The translations under genes were made by a program, and so were the position numbers. From NCBI RefSeq assembly GCF_013044135.1, contig NZ_JABEPP010000001.1:744001-808000 (forward strand): a stretch of 64,000 bases of DNA, given 5' to 3'. The notes under the pieces were generated by a model. The model did not search any database. It had not been told where the DNA came from and saw only the letters and a list, made by a program, of their open reading frames with translations. This DNA is from Enterovirga aerilata (GTDB taxonomy: Bacteria; Pseudomonadota; Alphaproteobacteria; Rhizobiales; Beijerinckiaceae). Shown here one piece after another: positions 27,432 through 36,822 of this stretch; positions within the stretch are counted from its first letter, which is position 1; each line of letters opens with the position of its first letter.

Positions 27432-28217
27432 TCAGGCGATCGTCAGCCGGGCGCCGTGCGTCAGCGCAGGGTCGAGTTCGCGCGGGGCGCCGCCGCCCGC
27501 CGCGAAGACCGCCGCGAAGGGGCCCTCGCCGCGGCTCGCGAGGGTGGCGGCAAGCGCCCCCTCGGAAGCCGTCGGGCTCGCGAGGGTGACGATGGTGCCG
27601 TTCGCGAGCGTGAAGGAGGCGGTTTGGGCGGGCGTGCCGCCGACGCTCTCCTGGCGGATCGGGACCTCTCCGGTCCCGAGCAGCGCCGCGTTGCGCTTCA
27701 GCGACTGCTCCAGGTCCTTCACGGCGACCGTCAGCTTCGCCACGCCCGTGACCCCGTTCGGGTGGCGGCGGATCTCGCCCTCCTGCACGCGCAGGCGGCG
27801 GGGCGTGACATCCCCGCACAGGAAGGGCACGTCGGGGCGCGGCGAGCGGGCGGTCTGCCAGTCCAGGCGCTCGCCGTCCGGACGGTTGCGGCCGCCGGGT
27901 TCGGGTGAGGCGATGTCGAGCCCCCGCGCCTGCGCCCGCGCGACCACGGCCGCGATGTCGTCCGGCAGCAGCGCATAATCGACGAAGCCCTCGCCGACCC
28001 CGTGGAAGATGTCGGACCAGCGGTTGCCGGGATCCGGGCGCTTCCAGGCGATCAGCTCAAGATAGGCCCCGTCCTGCAGGACGACGAGCACGTTGTGCGT
28101 GATCCCGTTCGCATGTTCGCCGCCGCGGATCACCGTGAAGCCGAGCTCCGTGTAGTCGGCGAGGGCCTTGTCGAGATCGGCGACCGCGATCACGAGATGG
28201 TCGAGGGCGAGCGACAT
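27432..28217 (-). CDS. VOC family protein (glyoxalase-like domain)
   Basis: Vicinal-oxygen-chelate fold protein of 261 residues. LDHLVIAVADLDKALADYTE at the N-terminus carries the first metal-ligand His; GAYLELIAW (about 52-60) follows, and GLDIASPEPGGRNRPDGERL and VAKLTVAVKDLEQSLKR mark the second half, as in the Glyoxalase_3/PF13468 group. It follows the ABC permease gene by 28 bases and precedes the isomerase by 8, so it belongs to that operon. Reaction unknown. Confidence 0.85.
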   Translation of the reverse strand: MSLALDHLVIAVADLDKALADYTELGFTVIRGGEHANGITHNVLVVLQDGAYLELIAWKRPDPGNRWSDIFHGVGEGFVDYALLPDDIAAVVARAQARGLDIASPEPGGRNRPDGERLDWQTARSPRPDVPFLCGDVTPRRLRVQEGEIRRHPNGVTGVAKLTVAVKDLEQSLKRNAALLGTGEVPIRQESVGGTPAQTASFTLANGTIVTLASPTASEGALAATLASRGEGPFAAVFAAGGGAPRELDPALTHGARLTIA

Positions 28218-28245
28218 CTGGACTCCTTGTGTCGGGGGGGCCGGC

Positions 28246-29082
28246 TCACTCGCCGGCCTCGCGAAGCTGCGGGTTGAGCGCGTCGTTGAGACCCTGGCCG
28301 ACGAGCGATACGGCGAGGACCGTGACGAGGATCGCGACGCCCGGGATCGCCGAGACGTACCATTGCGTGCGCAGGACGCCGCGACCCGCGCCGATCAGGT
28401 TGCCCCAGGAGGCGACGTTCGGGTCCGAGAGCGACAGGAAGGCGAGCGCGCTCTCCAGGAGGATGGCGGTCGCCATGACGATGCTGGCATAGACGATCAC
28501 GGGCGGCAGCGCGTTCGGGAGCATCTCCCGCACGATGATCTTGGCGTCGCGCATGCCCAGCACGCGGCAGGCCTGCACGAATTCGCGGTTCTTGAGCGAC
28601 AGGAACTCCGCCCGCGTCAGCCGCGCCGGGGCGGGCCAGGAGACGAGGCCGATCGCGACCGTCACGGTCGCGATGTCGGAGCCGAAGACGGCCACGAAGA
28701 CAAGGAGGAGGAGGAAGCTCGGCAGCGTCTGAAAGGCCTCGGCGACGCGCATCAGCGCGGTATCGGCCCAGCCGCCGTAGAACCCCGCGAGCGCGCCGAC
28801 CGCGATGCCGATCCCGATCGAGATCACGGTGGCGACGAGCCCGATGAGCAGCGCCACACGGGCGCCGTGGAAGATCTGCGCGGCGATGTCCCGGCCGCTC
28901 GGATCGGTGCCGAGCGGGAAGCGCGGATTGACCATCGGCCATTGCAGCGGCCGCCCCGCGAGGCTCAGCGGGTCCCGCGGGAAGACGAAAGGCGCCGCGA
29001 TCGCGACCGCGATGACGAGGAGCAGGAGCGCGGCGCCGATGAGGGAGGCGGGGCTCCGACGGAAGCGGGCGAGGAACCGCAT
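28246..29082 (-). CDS. Peptide-type ABC transporter permease (DppC-like)
   Basis: Inner-membrane permease, 278 residues, about six helices. The N-terminal helix SLIGAALLLLVIAVAIAAPF is followed by FPLGTDPSGRDIAAQIFHGAR, the DppC signature, and the EAA loop region (AEFLSLKNREFVQACRVLGM) contacts the ATPase. It ends NDALNPQLRE. It starts 3 bases after the DppB-like gene stop. No ATPase gene lies in this set; the fused DppD/F ATPase at 34280-35893 could power it. Confidence 0.93.
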   Translation of the reverse strand: MRFLARFRRSPASLIGAALLLLVIAVAIAAPFVFPRDPLSLAGRPLQWPMVNPRFPLGTDPSGRDIAAQIFHGARVALLIGLVATVISIGIGIAVGALAGFYGGWADTALMRVAEAFQTLPSFLLLLVFVAVFGSDIATVTVAIGLVSWPAPARLTRAEFLSLKNREFVQACRVLGMRDAKIIVREMLPNALPPVIVYASIVMATAILLESALAFLSLSDPNVASWGNLIGAGRGVLRTQWYVSAIPGVAILVTVLAVSLVGQGLNDALNPQLREAGE

Positions 29083-29085
29083 GGC

Positions 29086-30063
29086 TCAGCCGCCCGCCGC
29101 GATACGCGGGTCGAGCCACGCATAGAGCAGGTCGACCGCGAAGTTGATCAGGATCACTAGGATCGCCGACACGAAGACGATCCCGAGCAGCGTGTTCAGG
29201 TCGCGCTGGACCACCGATTCGTAGGCGAGGCGCCCAAGACCGGGCAGGGCGAAGACGCTCTCCACCACCACCGAGCCGCCGAGCATCGTGCCGGCCTGCA
29301 GGCCGAGGATCGTCACCATCGGCAGGAGCGCGTTCCGCAGCGCGTGCCGGACCGTGACGGCGGTCGGGCCCAGGCCCTTCGCCCGCGCCGTGCGCACGAA
29401 ATCGAGATTCATCACCTCCAGCATCGCGGTCCGCATCACACGCAGGTAGGTGGCCAGGAAGATGAGGGCGAGCGTCACGGTCGGAAGCACGAGGTGATGC
29501 GCGATGTCGAGTGCGCGGGCGAGGCCGGTCGCACCCGAGCCGACCTCCTCGAAGCCGCCGGAGGGCAGCCAGCCGAGCGTGATCGCGAAGACCACGATCC
29601 CCATCAGGCCGAACCAGAAGGAGGGCGTGGCGTAGAAGACGAGGCCCAGCGTCGAAAGCAGCGTGTCGGGCCAGCGCCCTACCGTGCGGGCCGCGATGAC
29701 GCCGAGCGTCATCCCGCCCAGGAATGCGAGCGCGAGCGAGGTCCCCATGAGGAGGAGCGTCACCGGGAGCCGCTCCGCGATCACGTCCGCCACGGGCTTG
29801 CCGTAGATGGCCGACATGCCCAGATCGAGCCGCACGAGCCGCAGGAGGTAGCGTCCGAGCTGCACCAGCGCCGAGACGTCCAGCCCGTAATAGCGGCGGA
29901 GCTCCTCGGCCGTTGCCGGATCGCCGCCGCCCATCTGCGCCATCAGCGCGTCTACGGTATCGCCCGGCGCCAGCTGCAGCAGGAGGAAGAGGCCGGCGAG
30001 GATGAGGAAGAGCGTCGGCAGGCTCGCGGCGAGCCGCCGAAGGGCCAGGAGCAGGATGGTCAT
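29086..30063 (-). CDS. Peptide-type ABC transporter permease (DppB-like)
   Basis: Inner-membrane permease, 325 residues. The first helix LPTLFLILAGLFLLLQLAPGD precedes the typical periplasmic TVDALMAQMGGGDPATAEEL, and VMNLDFVRTARAKGLG is the EAA loop. GGSVVVESVFALPGLGRLAYES and the C-terminal DLLYAWLDPRI are DppB marks. It forms the heterodimeric channel with the DppC-like protein encoded 3 bases downstream. The binding-protein gene upstream is 190 bases away, separated by a region with short repeat-like sequence, so an internal promoter or processing site is possible. Confidence 0.93.
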   Translation of the reverse strand: MTILLLALRRLAASLPTLFLILAGLFLLLQLAPGDTVDALMAQMGGGDPATAEELRRYYGLDVSALVQLGRYLLRLVRLDLGMSAIYGKPVADVIAERLPVTLLLMGTSLALAFLGGMTLGVIAARTVGRWPDTLLSTLGLVFYATPSFWFGLMGIVVFAITLGWLPSGGFEEVGSGATGLARALDIAHHLVLPTVTLALIFLATYLRVMRTAMLEVMNLDFVRTARAKGLGPTAVTVRHALRNALLPMVTILGLQAGTMLGGSVVVESVFALPGLGRLAYESVVQRDLNTLLGIVFVSAILVILINFAVDLLYAWLDPRIAAGG

Positions 30064-30253
30064 CGAGGGATCAGGCTAAGCTTCGACGCGCTGCCGCGCC
30101 ACCAGCGATCGTCATCCCGAGAAGGCGCGGATCCGTCTCGAAGCACGCGCAAGCGGTCCATCCTTCGTGACGCGCCGGATGGGCGCGCAGGCGTCAGGGC
30201 GAGGGAAGAGCCGCTGGCTCACGGGTTCGCCCCGGGGCCGTTTCGTGTCTCCC

Positions 30254-31843
30254 TCAAGCCTCGATCCAGGTGTCGTGCCAGTCGCCCGAGCCCCAGCGCG
30301 GGTAGTTGTGGTCGTTCTTCACCTTCTTCGAGGTCGCTGCCAGGAAGGTCCGCTCCGTCAGCATCCAGACCGGGATCTCGTCGTTCACGGCCTTCACCCA
30401 ATCGGCATAGAGCGCCTTCCGCCTGGCGGGGTCGAGCTCGGTTGCCGCATCGTCCACGAGCTTGTCCACGACGGCGGACTGCCAGCCGTACTGGTTCGTC
30501 CAGGGCGCGCCCTTCGGGGAGCCCGAACGGTACCACACGGTCGTCGAGACCGCCGGGTCGCCCCGATACTGGTGCCAGCCCGTGGCCAAGTCGAAATTCC
30601 AGTCGCGATAGACCGTGGCGAGGGCGCCAGCATTATCCAGGTTCACGATCTCGACCCGGATCCCGACATTCTGCAGCGATTGCTGGATGAAGGTGGCGAG
30701 CAGCGGCACGTCTTCGCCGTTCTGGATCGGCACGAGCTTCAGGGAGAAGCGGATGCCGCCGGCGCCGCGCTTGTAGCCGGCTTCGTCGAGAAGCGCGTTC
30801 GAGCGCTTCACGTCGAATTCGTAGGGCGGCTTGCCGCCGGGATAGAACGCCGTCGAGGAGGACGGGATCGGCCCGGTTGCGGGCTTGCCCTCGCCGTAGA
30901 TGAAGTTCTCGATGAAGAACGGCACGTCGATGGCATGCGCGATGGCGCGGCGGACGCGCACGTCCGCCAGCTCCTTGCGCCGGCAGTTGAACTCCAGCGT
31001 GTTGTTGAAGGCGTTCGCCTCAAGGCCCCGGCTGGAGACCGTGAAGCGCGGGTCGCTCTTCAGCCGGTCGAGGTCAGCGAGCGCGAGCGCGTTGTACTCG
31101 GAGGTCTGGACCTGCCCGGTCTCGAGCGCGGCGGTCGCTGCCGCCTTGTCCGTGATGAAGCGCCACACGATCCGGTCGAGATAGGGGAAGCCCTTGCGCC
31201 AGTAGTCCGGGTTGCGTTCCGCGATCACGAACTGGCCGCGCTCGTATTGCACGAACTTGAACGGTCCGGTGCCGATCGGCGCCGTGTTGGCCGGATTCTC
31301 GAGAATGTTCGTCCCTTCGAAGACGTGCCTCGGCGCGATGTAGCCGAGGTCGCAGAGCGCGCGCAGGAGGAGGTCGGCCGGCATCGGGCGGGAATACCTG
31401 AACACGGCCGTGTGCGGGTCCGGCGTGTCGACAGCTTCCAGATATTGCTGAAGCTGGGTGCCGTAGTTCAGGTACTTCTTCCACATCTCCATGGCCGTGT
31501 ACTGCACGTCCGCGGAGGTGAAGGGCTTGCCGTCATGCCAGGCCACGCCTTCGCGCAGCCTGAACGTGAAGGTCTTGCCGTCCGGAGCTGCCTCCCAGCT
31601 CGTGGCGAGAACCGGGGCCGGCTTGCCCTGGGCATCGAGATCGACCAGCGCCTCCATGATCTTCGACGTGATGATGTAGACGCCCGTGGAGGCGCGGATC
31701 GCCGGGTTGAGGACGCGCTGCTCGCCGCTGAGCTGCACTGTCAGCACGCCGCCGCGTCGGGGCGATTGGGCGAGCGCCTCCCTGGCGGAGGCGGCGCTGA
31801 GCGCGGCCGCCCCGATCCCTGCCAACACTTCGCGACGATTCAT
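30254..31843 (-). CDS. Peptide-type ABC transporter substrate-binding protein
   Basis: Periplasmic solute-binding protein, 529 residues, family 5 (peptide/nickel/opine). The N-terminus MNRREVLAGIGAAALSAASA reads as a twin-arginine-like signal. The family block LREGVAWHDGKPFTSADVQY follows, then FKFVQYERGQFVIAERNPDYW and RRAIAHAIDVPFFIENFIYG, all SBP_bac_5 signatures. ATG 31843 is chosen because it starts the signal peptide. First gene of the set followed by DppB- and DppC-like permeases, a VOC protein and an isomerase. Ligand unknown. Confidence 0.93.
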   Translation of the reverse strand: MNRREVLAGIGAAALSAASAREALAQSPRRGGVLTVQLSGEQRVLNPAIRASTGVYIITSKIMEALVDLDAQGKPAPVLATSWEAAPDGKTFTFRLREGVAWHDGKPFTSADVQYTAMEMWKKYLNYGTQLQQYLEAVDTPDPHTAVFRYSRPMPADLLLRALCDLGYIAPRHVFEGTNILENPANTAPIGTGPFKFVQYERGQFVIAERNPDYWRKGFPYLDRIVWRFITDKAAATAALETGQVQTSEYNALALADLDRLKSDPRFTVSSRGLEANAFNNTLEFNCRRKELADVRVRRAIAHAIDVPFFIENFIYGEGKPATGPIPSSSTAFYPGGKPPYEFDVKRSNALLDEAGYKRGAGGIRFSLKLVPIQNGEDVPLLATFIQQSLQNVGIRVEIVNLDNAGALATVYRDWNFDLATGWHQYRGDPAVSTTVWYRSGSPKGAPWTNQYGWQSAVVDKLVDDAATELDPARRKALYADWVKAVNDEIPVWMLTERTFLAATSKKVKNDHNYPRWGSGDWHDTWIEA

Positions 31844-32009
31844 GGGGGAACCTGACTGCCTTCGAGGCGCGACAGTATCGCTGCACTGCAGCAGGTCGGC
31901 AAGGACACCGGCTTTCAAAGACGGGCCGCTGGCGGAGAAGGATGGCGCTGCTTCCCCTCGGTTCTGCGGAACGATCTTCTCCGACCGGGCTTCCCCGACG
32001 CGCGCCGGC

Positions 32010-33128
32010 TTACCGCCGCGACGAGCCGAGATCGGCGATCTCCACCCTGAGCCGTTCGGTCTGCCCGTCGCGCAGGAGCTCGATCTCGATCGCCTGGCCG
32101 ATCCCGGCCCGCTCGAGCTCGTCCAGAAGGTCGGAGAGCCGCGAGACGGCGCGGCCGTTCACCCCGACGATGACGTCGCCGAGCTCGCCCGTGACGGGAT
32201 CGATGCCCCGGATGCCGGCGCGCTGGGCGGGCGAGCCCGGAATGGTGCGGACCACCACGACACCCGGGATCCCGAGCCGGGCGGTGACCGCCTCGGCGCC
32301 AGCGATGATGCCGATGCCCGGCTGCGGCATGCGGCCGTTCCGGATCAGCTCCGGCACGACGCGGTTCACGACATCGATCGGGATCGCGAAGCCGATCCCG
32401 GCGGAGGCGCCGGACGGCGAGAAGATCGCCGTGTTCACGCCGATCACCCGGCCGGCCGAATCGAGGAGCGGGCCGCCGGAATTCCCGGGATTGATCGCCG
32501 CGTCCGTCTGGATGACGTCGGCGAGCTCGCGGCCCTGGCCGGTCGGAAGCCGGCGCTGCAGCGCGCTGATGACGCCGGTCGTGAGCGTCTGATCGAGCCC
32601 GAAGGGGTTCCCGATCGCGAAGGCCGACTGGCCCACCTTGAGGTCTCGCGACGCCCCGATCGCGATGGGCGGCGGCGGCTCGCGCAGGCGGCCGAGACGG
32701 AGGACCGCCAAGTCGTAGTTCGGCGCCGTGCCCACGATGGAGGCGGAGGCGATCTCGCCCGAGGCGAGGCGAACGGCTATCGGGCCGGCATTCTGGACGA
32801 CGTGGTTGTTGGTTACGATGTGTCCCGCCGCGTCCCAGACGAAGCCCGTGCCGGTCTGCTGCCCGCCGCCCTCCTCGCCTGTGAGGAGGTTCCGGTTCGC
32901 CCGCGACACGGCGAAGACGTGGACGACGGAGGGCGAGGCGCGCTCGAACAGCTCGATCGTGCTGCGCTCGCTCGCCGTCAGGTCGTCGCGCGGGGTCACG
33001 ACGCGCGGCGCCTCCTGCGTATAGAGGAAGCGCGCGACATAGGGTTCGGCCACGAAGGCCGCGAGCAGCAGCACCGCAAGCGTCAGCGCGACGCGGCTCA
33101 GTCCATCCCGCACGGTCCTCGCCCTCAC
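32010..33128 (-). CDS. HtrA/DegP-type periplasmic serine protease
   Basis: Membrane-anchored trypsin-like protease with one PDZ domain, 372 residues. The N-terminal helix (LTLAVLLLAAFVAEPY) is a signal anchor. The catalytic triad is complete: H109 (TNNHVV), D139 (NYDLAVLRLG) and S217 (NPGNSGGPLLD). The PDZ domain spans about 265-370 (GSPAQRAGIRGIDP, LGDVIVGVNGRAV). The single PDZ and anchor resemble DegS/HtrA short forms that degrade misfolded envelope proteins. Divergent from the HpnL-like gene. Confidence 0.93.
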   Translation of the reverse strand: MRARTVRDGLSRVALTLAVLLLAAFVAEPYVARFLYTQEAPRVVTPRDDLTASERSTIELFERASPSVVHVFAVSRANRNLLTGEEGGGQQTGTGFVWDAAGHIVTNNHVVQNAGPIAVRLASGEIASASIVGTAPNYDLAVLRLGRLREPPPPIAIGASRDLKVGQSAFAIGNPFGLDQTLTTGVISALQRRLPTGQGRELADVIQTDAAINPGNSGGPLLDSAGRVIGVNTAIFSPSGASAGIGFAIPIDVVNRVVPELIRNGRMPQPGIGIIAGAEAVTARLGIPGVVVVRTIPGSPAQRAGIRGIDPVTGELGDVIVGVNGRAVSRLSDLLDELERAGIGQAIEIELLRDGQTERLRVEIADLGSSRR

Positions 33129-33299
33129 GCTTCAGCCCGGAAAACTGGCGGGGTGGCCCGGGTCCTCGCCGCCGGACGCTGTGCCGAGATCCGCGCCGGG
33201 GTCGCGGAATGGCCGGCCCCGGCCTATGAGGCTCCGGGACAGGCGTCAACGGTGCCGGAGAGGAGGGCGAGTGAAGTCGAGGGGACAGGCGTCGCGGCG

Positions 33300-34337
33300 A
33301 TGCTGAACCGGCGGACGCAGCTTTCGCTCGCGCTGGTGGCCGGGCTCACGCTTGCGGTCGGAATCGCCGCACATGCGGGAATGGACGCCGTAGCGGAGGT
33401 GCTGAGCCGCCTCGGTGGAACCGAACTTCTGTGGCTCTGTGCGATGCAGGTGGGTTCGGTCCTGCTCTGCGGGCTGGCCTGGTGGGTCTTCACCATCGGG
33501 GCGAGTCTCGTCGCCTGCACGGCAGCGCGCTTCGTCCGGGATGGGGCGTCGAGCGTGTTGGCGATCATCCCGGGCATGGGCGAGGTCGCCGGCATCCGCG
33601 CGCTGACCCTGTTCGGCGCGCGGGCCGGCAATGCGGCCGGGAGCGGCGTGATCGATCTGGCCACGGAGATCGTGGCGCAGATCCTCTTTACCCTCGCGGG
33701 GGTTGTGGCGCTTGTTGGCGTGCTCGGCTGGGCGGAGCTGGATCACGCGATCGGCATCGCCGTCGCATCCGTGCTGCCCCTTGTCGTGGCCTATCTGGTT
33801 TTCCGAATCGGGCGCATCCGCAAGGCGGTCGTGCGTTTTGTCGCCCGTGTGGAGCATCATTTCGGTCTCGCCGAGTGGGGCCTCGGGGCCGAGGCGGGCC
33901 GCACCGTCGCGGCGCTCTGGCAGGACCGACCGCGCCTCCTCGCCGGAATCCTGATCCATTTCGCCGCCTGGATGCTGTCGGCGCTCCAGATCTGGTACGC
34001 GGCCTGGGCGCTCGAGGCGCCGCTCTCCCCGCTCGGCTCGCTGGCGCTCGCCGCGCTCGTCCATGCGGCGCGCGGCGTGCTCTTCGTCGTGCCCTGGGGC
34101 GCGGGGGTGCAGGAGGTCGGCTTCGTCGTGGCCGGCGTCGCGCTCGGGCTCGACGAGCCGACCGGGATCGCCATGTCGCTCGCCTTCCGGGTGCGGGACA
34201 TCCTGCTGGCGCTGCCGGCCCTCCTTCTGTGGGGCGTGGCCGAACTGCGCGAGCTCTGGCTCGCGCCCAAGTTCGATGCTCAGGCCGCGAAGGCGAAATC
34301 GCGGCCCGGCGCCGCATCGAGCAGCGCCCGCGTATAG
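33300..34337 (+). CDS. Flippase-like membrane protein, HpnL-like
   Basis: Polytopic inner-membrane protein, 345 residues, about seven to eight helices, of the lysylphosphatidylglycerol-synthase transmembrane (flippase-like) superfamily. Marks are VLAIIPGMGEVAGIRALTLF (about 82-101), the long VLPLVVAYLVFRIGRIRK segment and HAARGVLFVVPWGAGVQEVG (about 259-278), which matches the PxxxGxxE-type motif of these transporters. This organisation fits HpnL, linked to hopanoid trafficking in related bacteria. Only the start of the lipid pathway is inferred: no hopanoid synthesis genes are in the window. Its last 58 bases overlap the convergent ATPase gene. Confidence 0.72.
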   Translation: MLNRRTQLSLALVAGLTLAVGIAAHAGMDAVAEVLSRLGGTELLWLCAMQVGSVLLCGLAWWVFTIGASLVACTAARFVRDGASSVLAIIPGMGEVAGIRALTLFGARAGNAAGSGVIDLATEIVAQILFTLAGVVALVGVLGWAELDHAIGIAVASVLPLVVAYLVFRIGRIRKAVVRFVARVEHHFGLAEWGLGAEAGRTVAALWQDRPRLLAGILIHFAAWMLSALQIWYAAWALEAPLSPLGSLALAALVHAARGVLFVVPWGAGVQEVGFVVAGVALGLDEPTGIAMSLAFRVRDILLALPALLLWGVAELRELWLAPKFDAQAAKAKSRPGAASSSARV

Positions 34338-35893
34338 GGGTGGCTGGGCGAGGCGAAGACCTCGCTCGTGCGGCCTTCCTCCACCACGACGCCCTTCTCC
34401 ATGACCATGATGCGGTCGCAGATCTGTGCGGCGACCCGCAGGTCGTGCGTGATGAACAGGATGGCGAGCTGGAACCGCTTCTGCACGTCGTCGAGCAGGT
34501 CCAGCACCTGCTTCTGTACGGAGACGTCGAGCGCCGAAACCGCCTCGTCCGCGATCAGCACGTCGGGCTCCATGGCGAGGGCTCGGGCGATGGCGATGCG
34601 CTGCCGCTGCCCGCCGGAGAACTGGTGCGGGTAGCGCGACAGCGCGTCGGGCTGGAGGCCGACGAGCTTCATGATCTCGCGCGCCCGTGCGGTCGCGTCG
34701 GCTGCCGGGAGGCCGTAATTCATCGGCCCCTCGACGATGGAGGCGCCGACCGTGCGGCGCGGGTTCAGAGACCGGTACGGATCCTGGAATACCACCTGGA
34801 TGCGCCGGCGATAGGGCCGGAGCTGCCGCTCGCGCAGCTTTGCGATATCGGCATTTGACACCAGGATCGCGCCCTCCGTCGGCTCGATGAGCCGCGCGAT
34901 GCAGCGCGCCACCGTCGTCTTGCCCGAGCCGGATTCGCCCACGATGCCGAGCGTCTCGCCGCGCCTGACCTTGAGGTTCACGGCCGCGGCCGCCTTCACG
35001 ATGCGGGGCCTGGAGAAGAAGCGTCGCTCGCCATAGGTCTTGCCGAGCCCGATCCCCTCCAGCGCGACCGGGCCGGTCGGCTCGGGCCGGCCCTTCGGCT
35101 TCAGGCTCGGGACGGCGCCGATCAGCATGCGTGTATAGGCGTGTTTCGGACGGGTCAGGACCTCTTCGGCCGGGCCCTCCTCGACGACGTGTCCGCCTTC
35201 CATCACGACGACCCGGTCCGCGATCTCTGCGACAACGCCGAAATCGTGCGTTATGAAGAGGACGCCCGTGCCGCGGCGGCTCTGCAGCTCCTTGATCAGC
35301 TTGAGAATCTGCGCCTGGGTGGTGACGTCGAGGGCGGTCGTCGGCTCGTCCGCGATGAGGAGCGCGGGGTCGAGCACGAGCGCGGCCGCGATCATGATGC
35401 GCTGGCGCTGGCCGCCCGAGAGCTGGTGCGGATAGGAGGCGTAGATGCGCTCCGGGTCAGGCAGCCGCATCGCCTCCATGATGCCGAGCACCCTGGTCCG
35501 GCGTTCCGCCGCGCCGAGATCGGTGTGGATGCGCAGGACCTCGTCGATCTGGTCGCCGATCGTGAGGACCGGGTTCAGGGCCGTCATCGGCTCCTGGAAG
35601 ATCATGGCCATGCGCGTGCCGCGCAGGTCCCGCAGCCGCTGCGGCGAGGCTTCGAGGACGTTCTCGCCCTCGAGCAGGATTTGGCCTGCGGAGGGCTTCA
35701 GCACCTTCGGCAGCAGGCCCATGACCGAGAAGGCCGTGACCGACTTGCCCGAGCCGGATTCGCCGACGATGCAGACGATCTCGCCCGTGTTCACGGTCAG
35801 GGATACGCCCTCCACGGCGTGGCGCCGGTCGCCGCCTACCGGCAGCGCGACCGTGAGGTTCTTCACCTCGAGAACGGGCTTTGCGCTCTCCAT
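34280..35893 (-). CDS. Fused double ATPase of a peptide ABC transporter (DppD-DppF)
   Basis: Single 537-residue protein with two complete ABC ATPase domains. Domain 1 has Walker A GESGSGKS, signature LSGGQRQR and Walker B LLIADEPT; domain 2 repeats them (GESGSGKT, FSGGQRQR, VLIADEAVSALD). Both keep the oligopeptide-type C-terminal HAYTRML / HPYTRALLDA region. The ATG at 35893 overlaps the upstream permease stop by one base (TGATG). It closes the eight-gene peptide operon and may also serve the ATPase-less permease set at 28-30 kb. The tail overlaps the HpnL-like gene on the other strand by 58 bases. Confidence 0.95.
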   Translation of the reverse strand: MESAKPVLEVKNLTVALPVGGDRRHAVEGVSLTVNTGEIVCIVGESGSGKSVTAFSVMGLLPKVLKPSAGQILLEGENVLEASPQRLRDLRGTRMAMIFQEPMTALNPVLTIGDQIDEVLRIHTDLGAAERRTRVLGIMEAMRLPDPERIYASYPHQLSGGQRQRIMIAAALVLDPALLIADEPTTALDVTTQAQILKLIKELQSRRGTGVLFITHDFGVVAEIADRVVVMEGGHVVEEGPAEEVLTRPKHAYTRMLIGAVPSLKPKGRPEPTGPVALEGIGLGKTYGERRFFSRPRIVKAAAAVNLKVRRGETLGIVGESGSGKTTVARCIARLIEPTEGAILVSNADIAKLRERQLRPYRRRIQVVFQDPYRSLNPRRTVGASIVEGPMNYGLPAADATARAREIMKLVGLQPDALSRYPHQFSGGQRQRIAIARALAMEPDVLIADEAVSALDVSVQKQVLDLLDDVQKRFQLAILFITHDLRVAAQICDRIMVMEKGVVVEEGRTSEVFASPSHPYTRALLDAAPGRDFAFAA

Positions 35894-36822
35894 CACCGCC
35901 CCGCCATCTTCGGGTCGAGCGTGTCGCGCAGTCCGTCGCCCAGCATGTTCACCGCGAGCACGGTGAGCGCGAGGAAGATGCCCGGATAGAGGATGTTGTG
36001 CGGATAGATGCGGAAGAGGTTGCGGCCCTCCGCCATGATGTTCCCCCAGGTCGGCGTCTCGGGCGGGATGCCGATGCCGAGGAAGGAGAGGATCGCCTCC
36101 ACGAGCATCGCCGAGGCACATATGAATGTGCCCTGCACGATCAGGGGCGCGACCGTGTTCGGCAGGATGTGACGCACCATCAGTTTCGGGGTCGGCGTGC
36201 CGGCCATGATGGCGGCCTCGACATAGGGCTCCTCACGGACGGAGAGGACGATCGAGCGCACGAGGCGGACGACGCGGGGGATCTCCGGCACCGTGATCGC
36301 GACGATGACGGCGCCGAGCCCGGCCCGGAACAGCGAGACGACCGCGATGGCGAGCAGGATGGCCGGGATCGCCATCAGGCCGTCCATGAGCCGCATGATG
36401 GCCCCGTCGAGCCAGCGCACGTAGCCGGCGACGAGACCCAGCACGAGGCCGATGGCGAGCGAGATCGCCGCGACCGAGACGCCGATGATGAGCGACACCC
36501 GCGCCCCGTAGATGACGCGGCTATAGACGTCCCGCCCGAGCGAGTCGGTACCCATCCGGTGTCGGAAGGTCGCGGACGAGCCGTCGTCCTGCCGGATCGT
36601 GCGCTCGACCCCCGGCACGCGGTTGCGGAAGGCCGGGTTGATGGCGCTCGGGTCGATCGTTCCGAGCGCCGGCGCCAGCATCGCGATGAAGAGCATGACC
36701 AGCAGCACGCCGCCGCCGATCAGGACGGAGGGCTGCCGGAACAGCCTGCGCCAGACCGCGAAGCCGGGCGCCAGGGTCGGCGAGGGTGTCGCGGGCGCGA
36801 GGATCGCGGGCTTGGCGCTCAA
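35893..36822 (-). CDS. Peptide-type ABC transporter permease (DppC-like), second set
   Basis: Permease of 309 residues. It begins at TTG 36822, which overlaps the stop of the DppB-like gene (TTGA), an obligate coupling; the product opens with a short Pro-rich leader and helix VLIGGGVLLVMLFIAMLAPA. HRMGTDSLGRDVYSRVIYGAR is the DppC signature and EEPYVEAAIMAGTPT the EAA loop; it ends NMLGDGLRDTLDPKM. Longer open frame upstream belongs to the other permease in another frame. Its stop is fused to the ATPase start. Confidence 0.93.
   Translation of the reverse strand: MSAKPAILAPATPSPTLAPGFAVWRRLFRQPSVLIGGGVLLVMLFIAMLAPALGTIDPSAINPAFRNRVPGVERTIRQDDGSSATFRHRMGTDSLGRDVYSRVIYGARVSLIIGVSVAAISLAIGLVLGLVAGYVRWLDGAIMRLMDGLMAIPAILLAIAVVSLFRAGLGAVIVAITVPEIPRVVRLVRSIVLSVREEPYVEAAIMAGTPTPKLMVRHILPNTVAPLIVQGTFICASAMLVEAILSFLGIGIPPETPTWGNIMAEGRNLFRIYPHNILYPGIFLALTVLAVNMLGDGLRDTLDPKMAGR

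Noticed and set aside
30064-30253. A further gene between the binding protein and the DppB-like permease
   Set aside because: Only short frames; the sequence resembles degenerate dispersed repeats (around GTCATCCCGAGAAGGCG).
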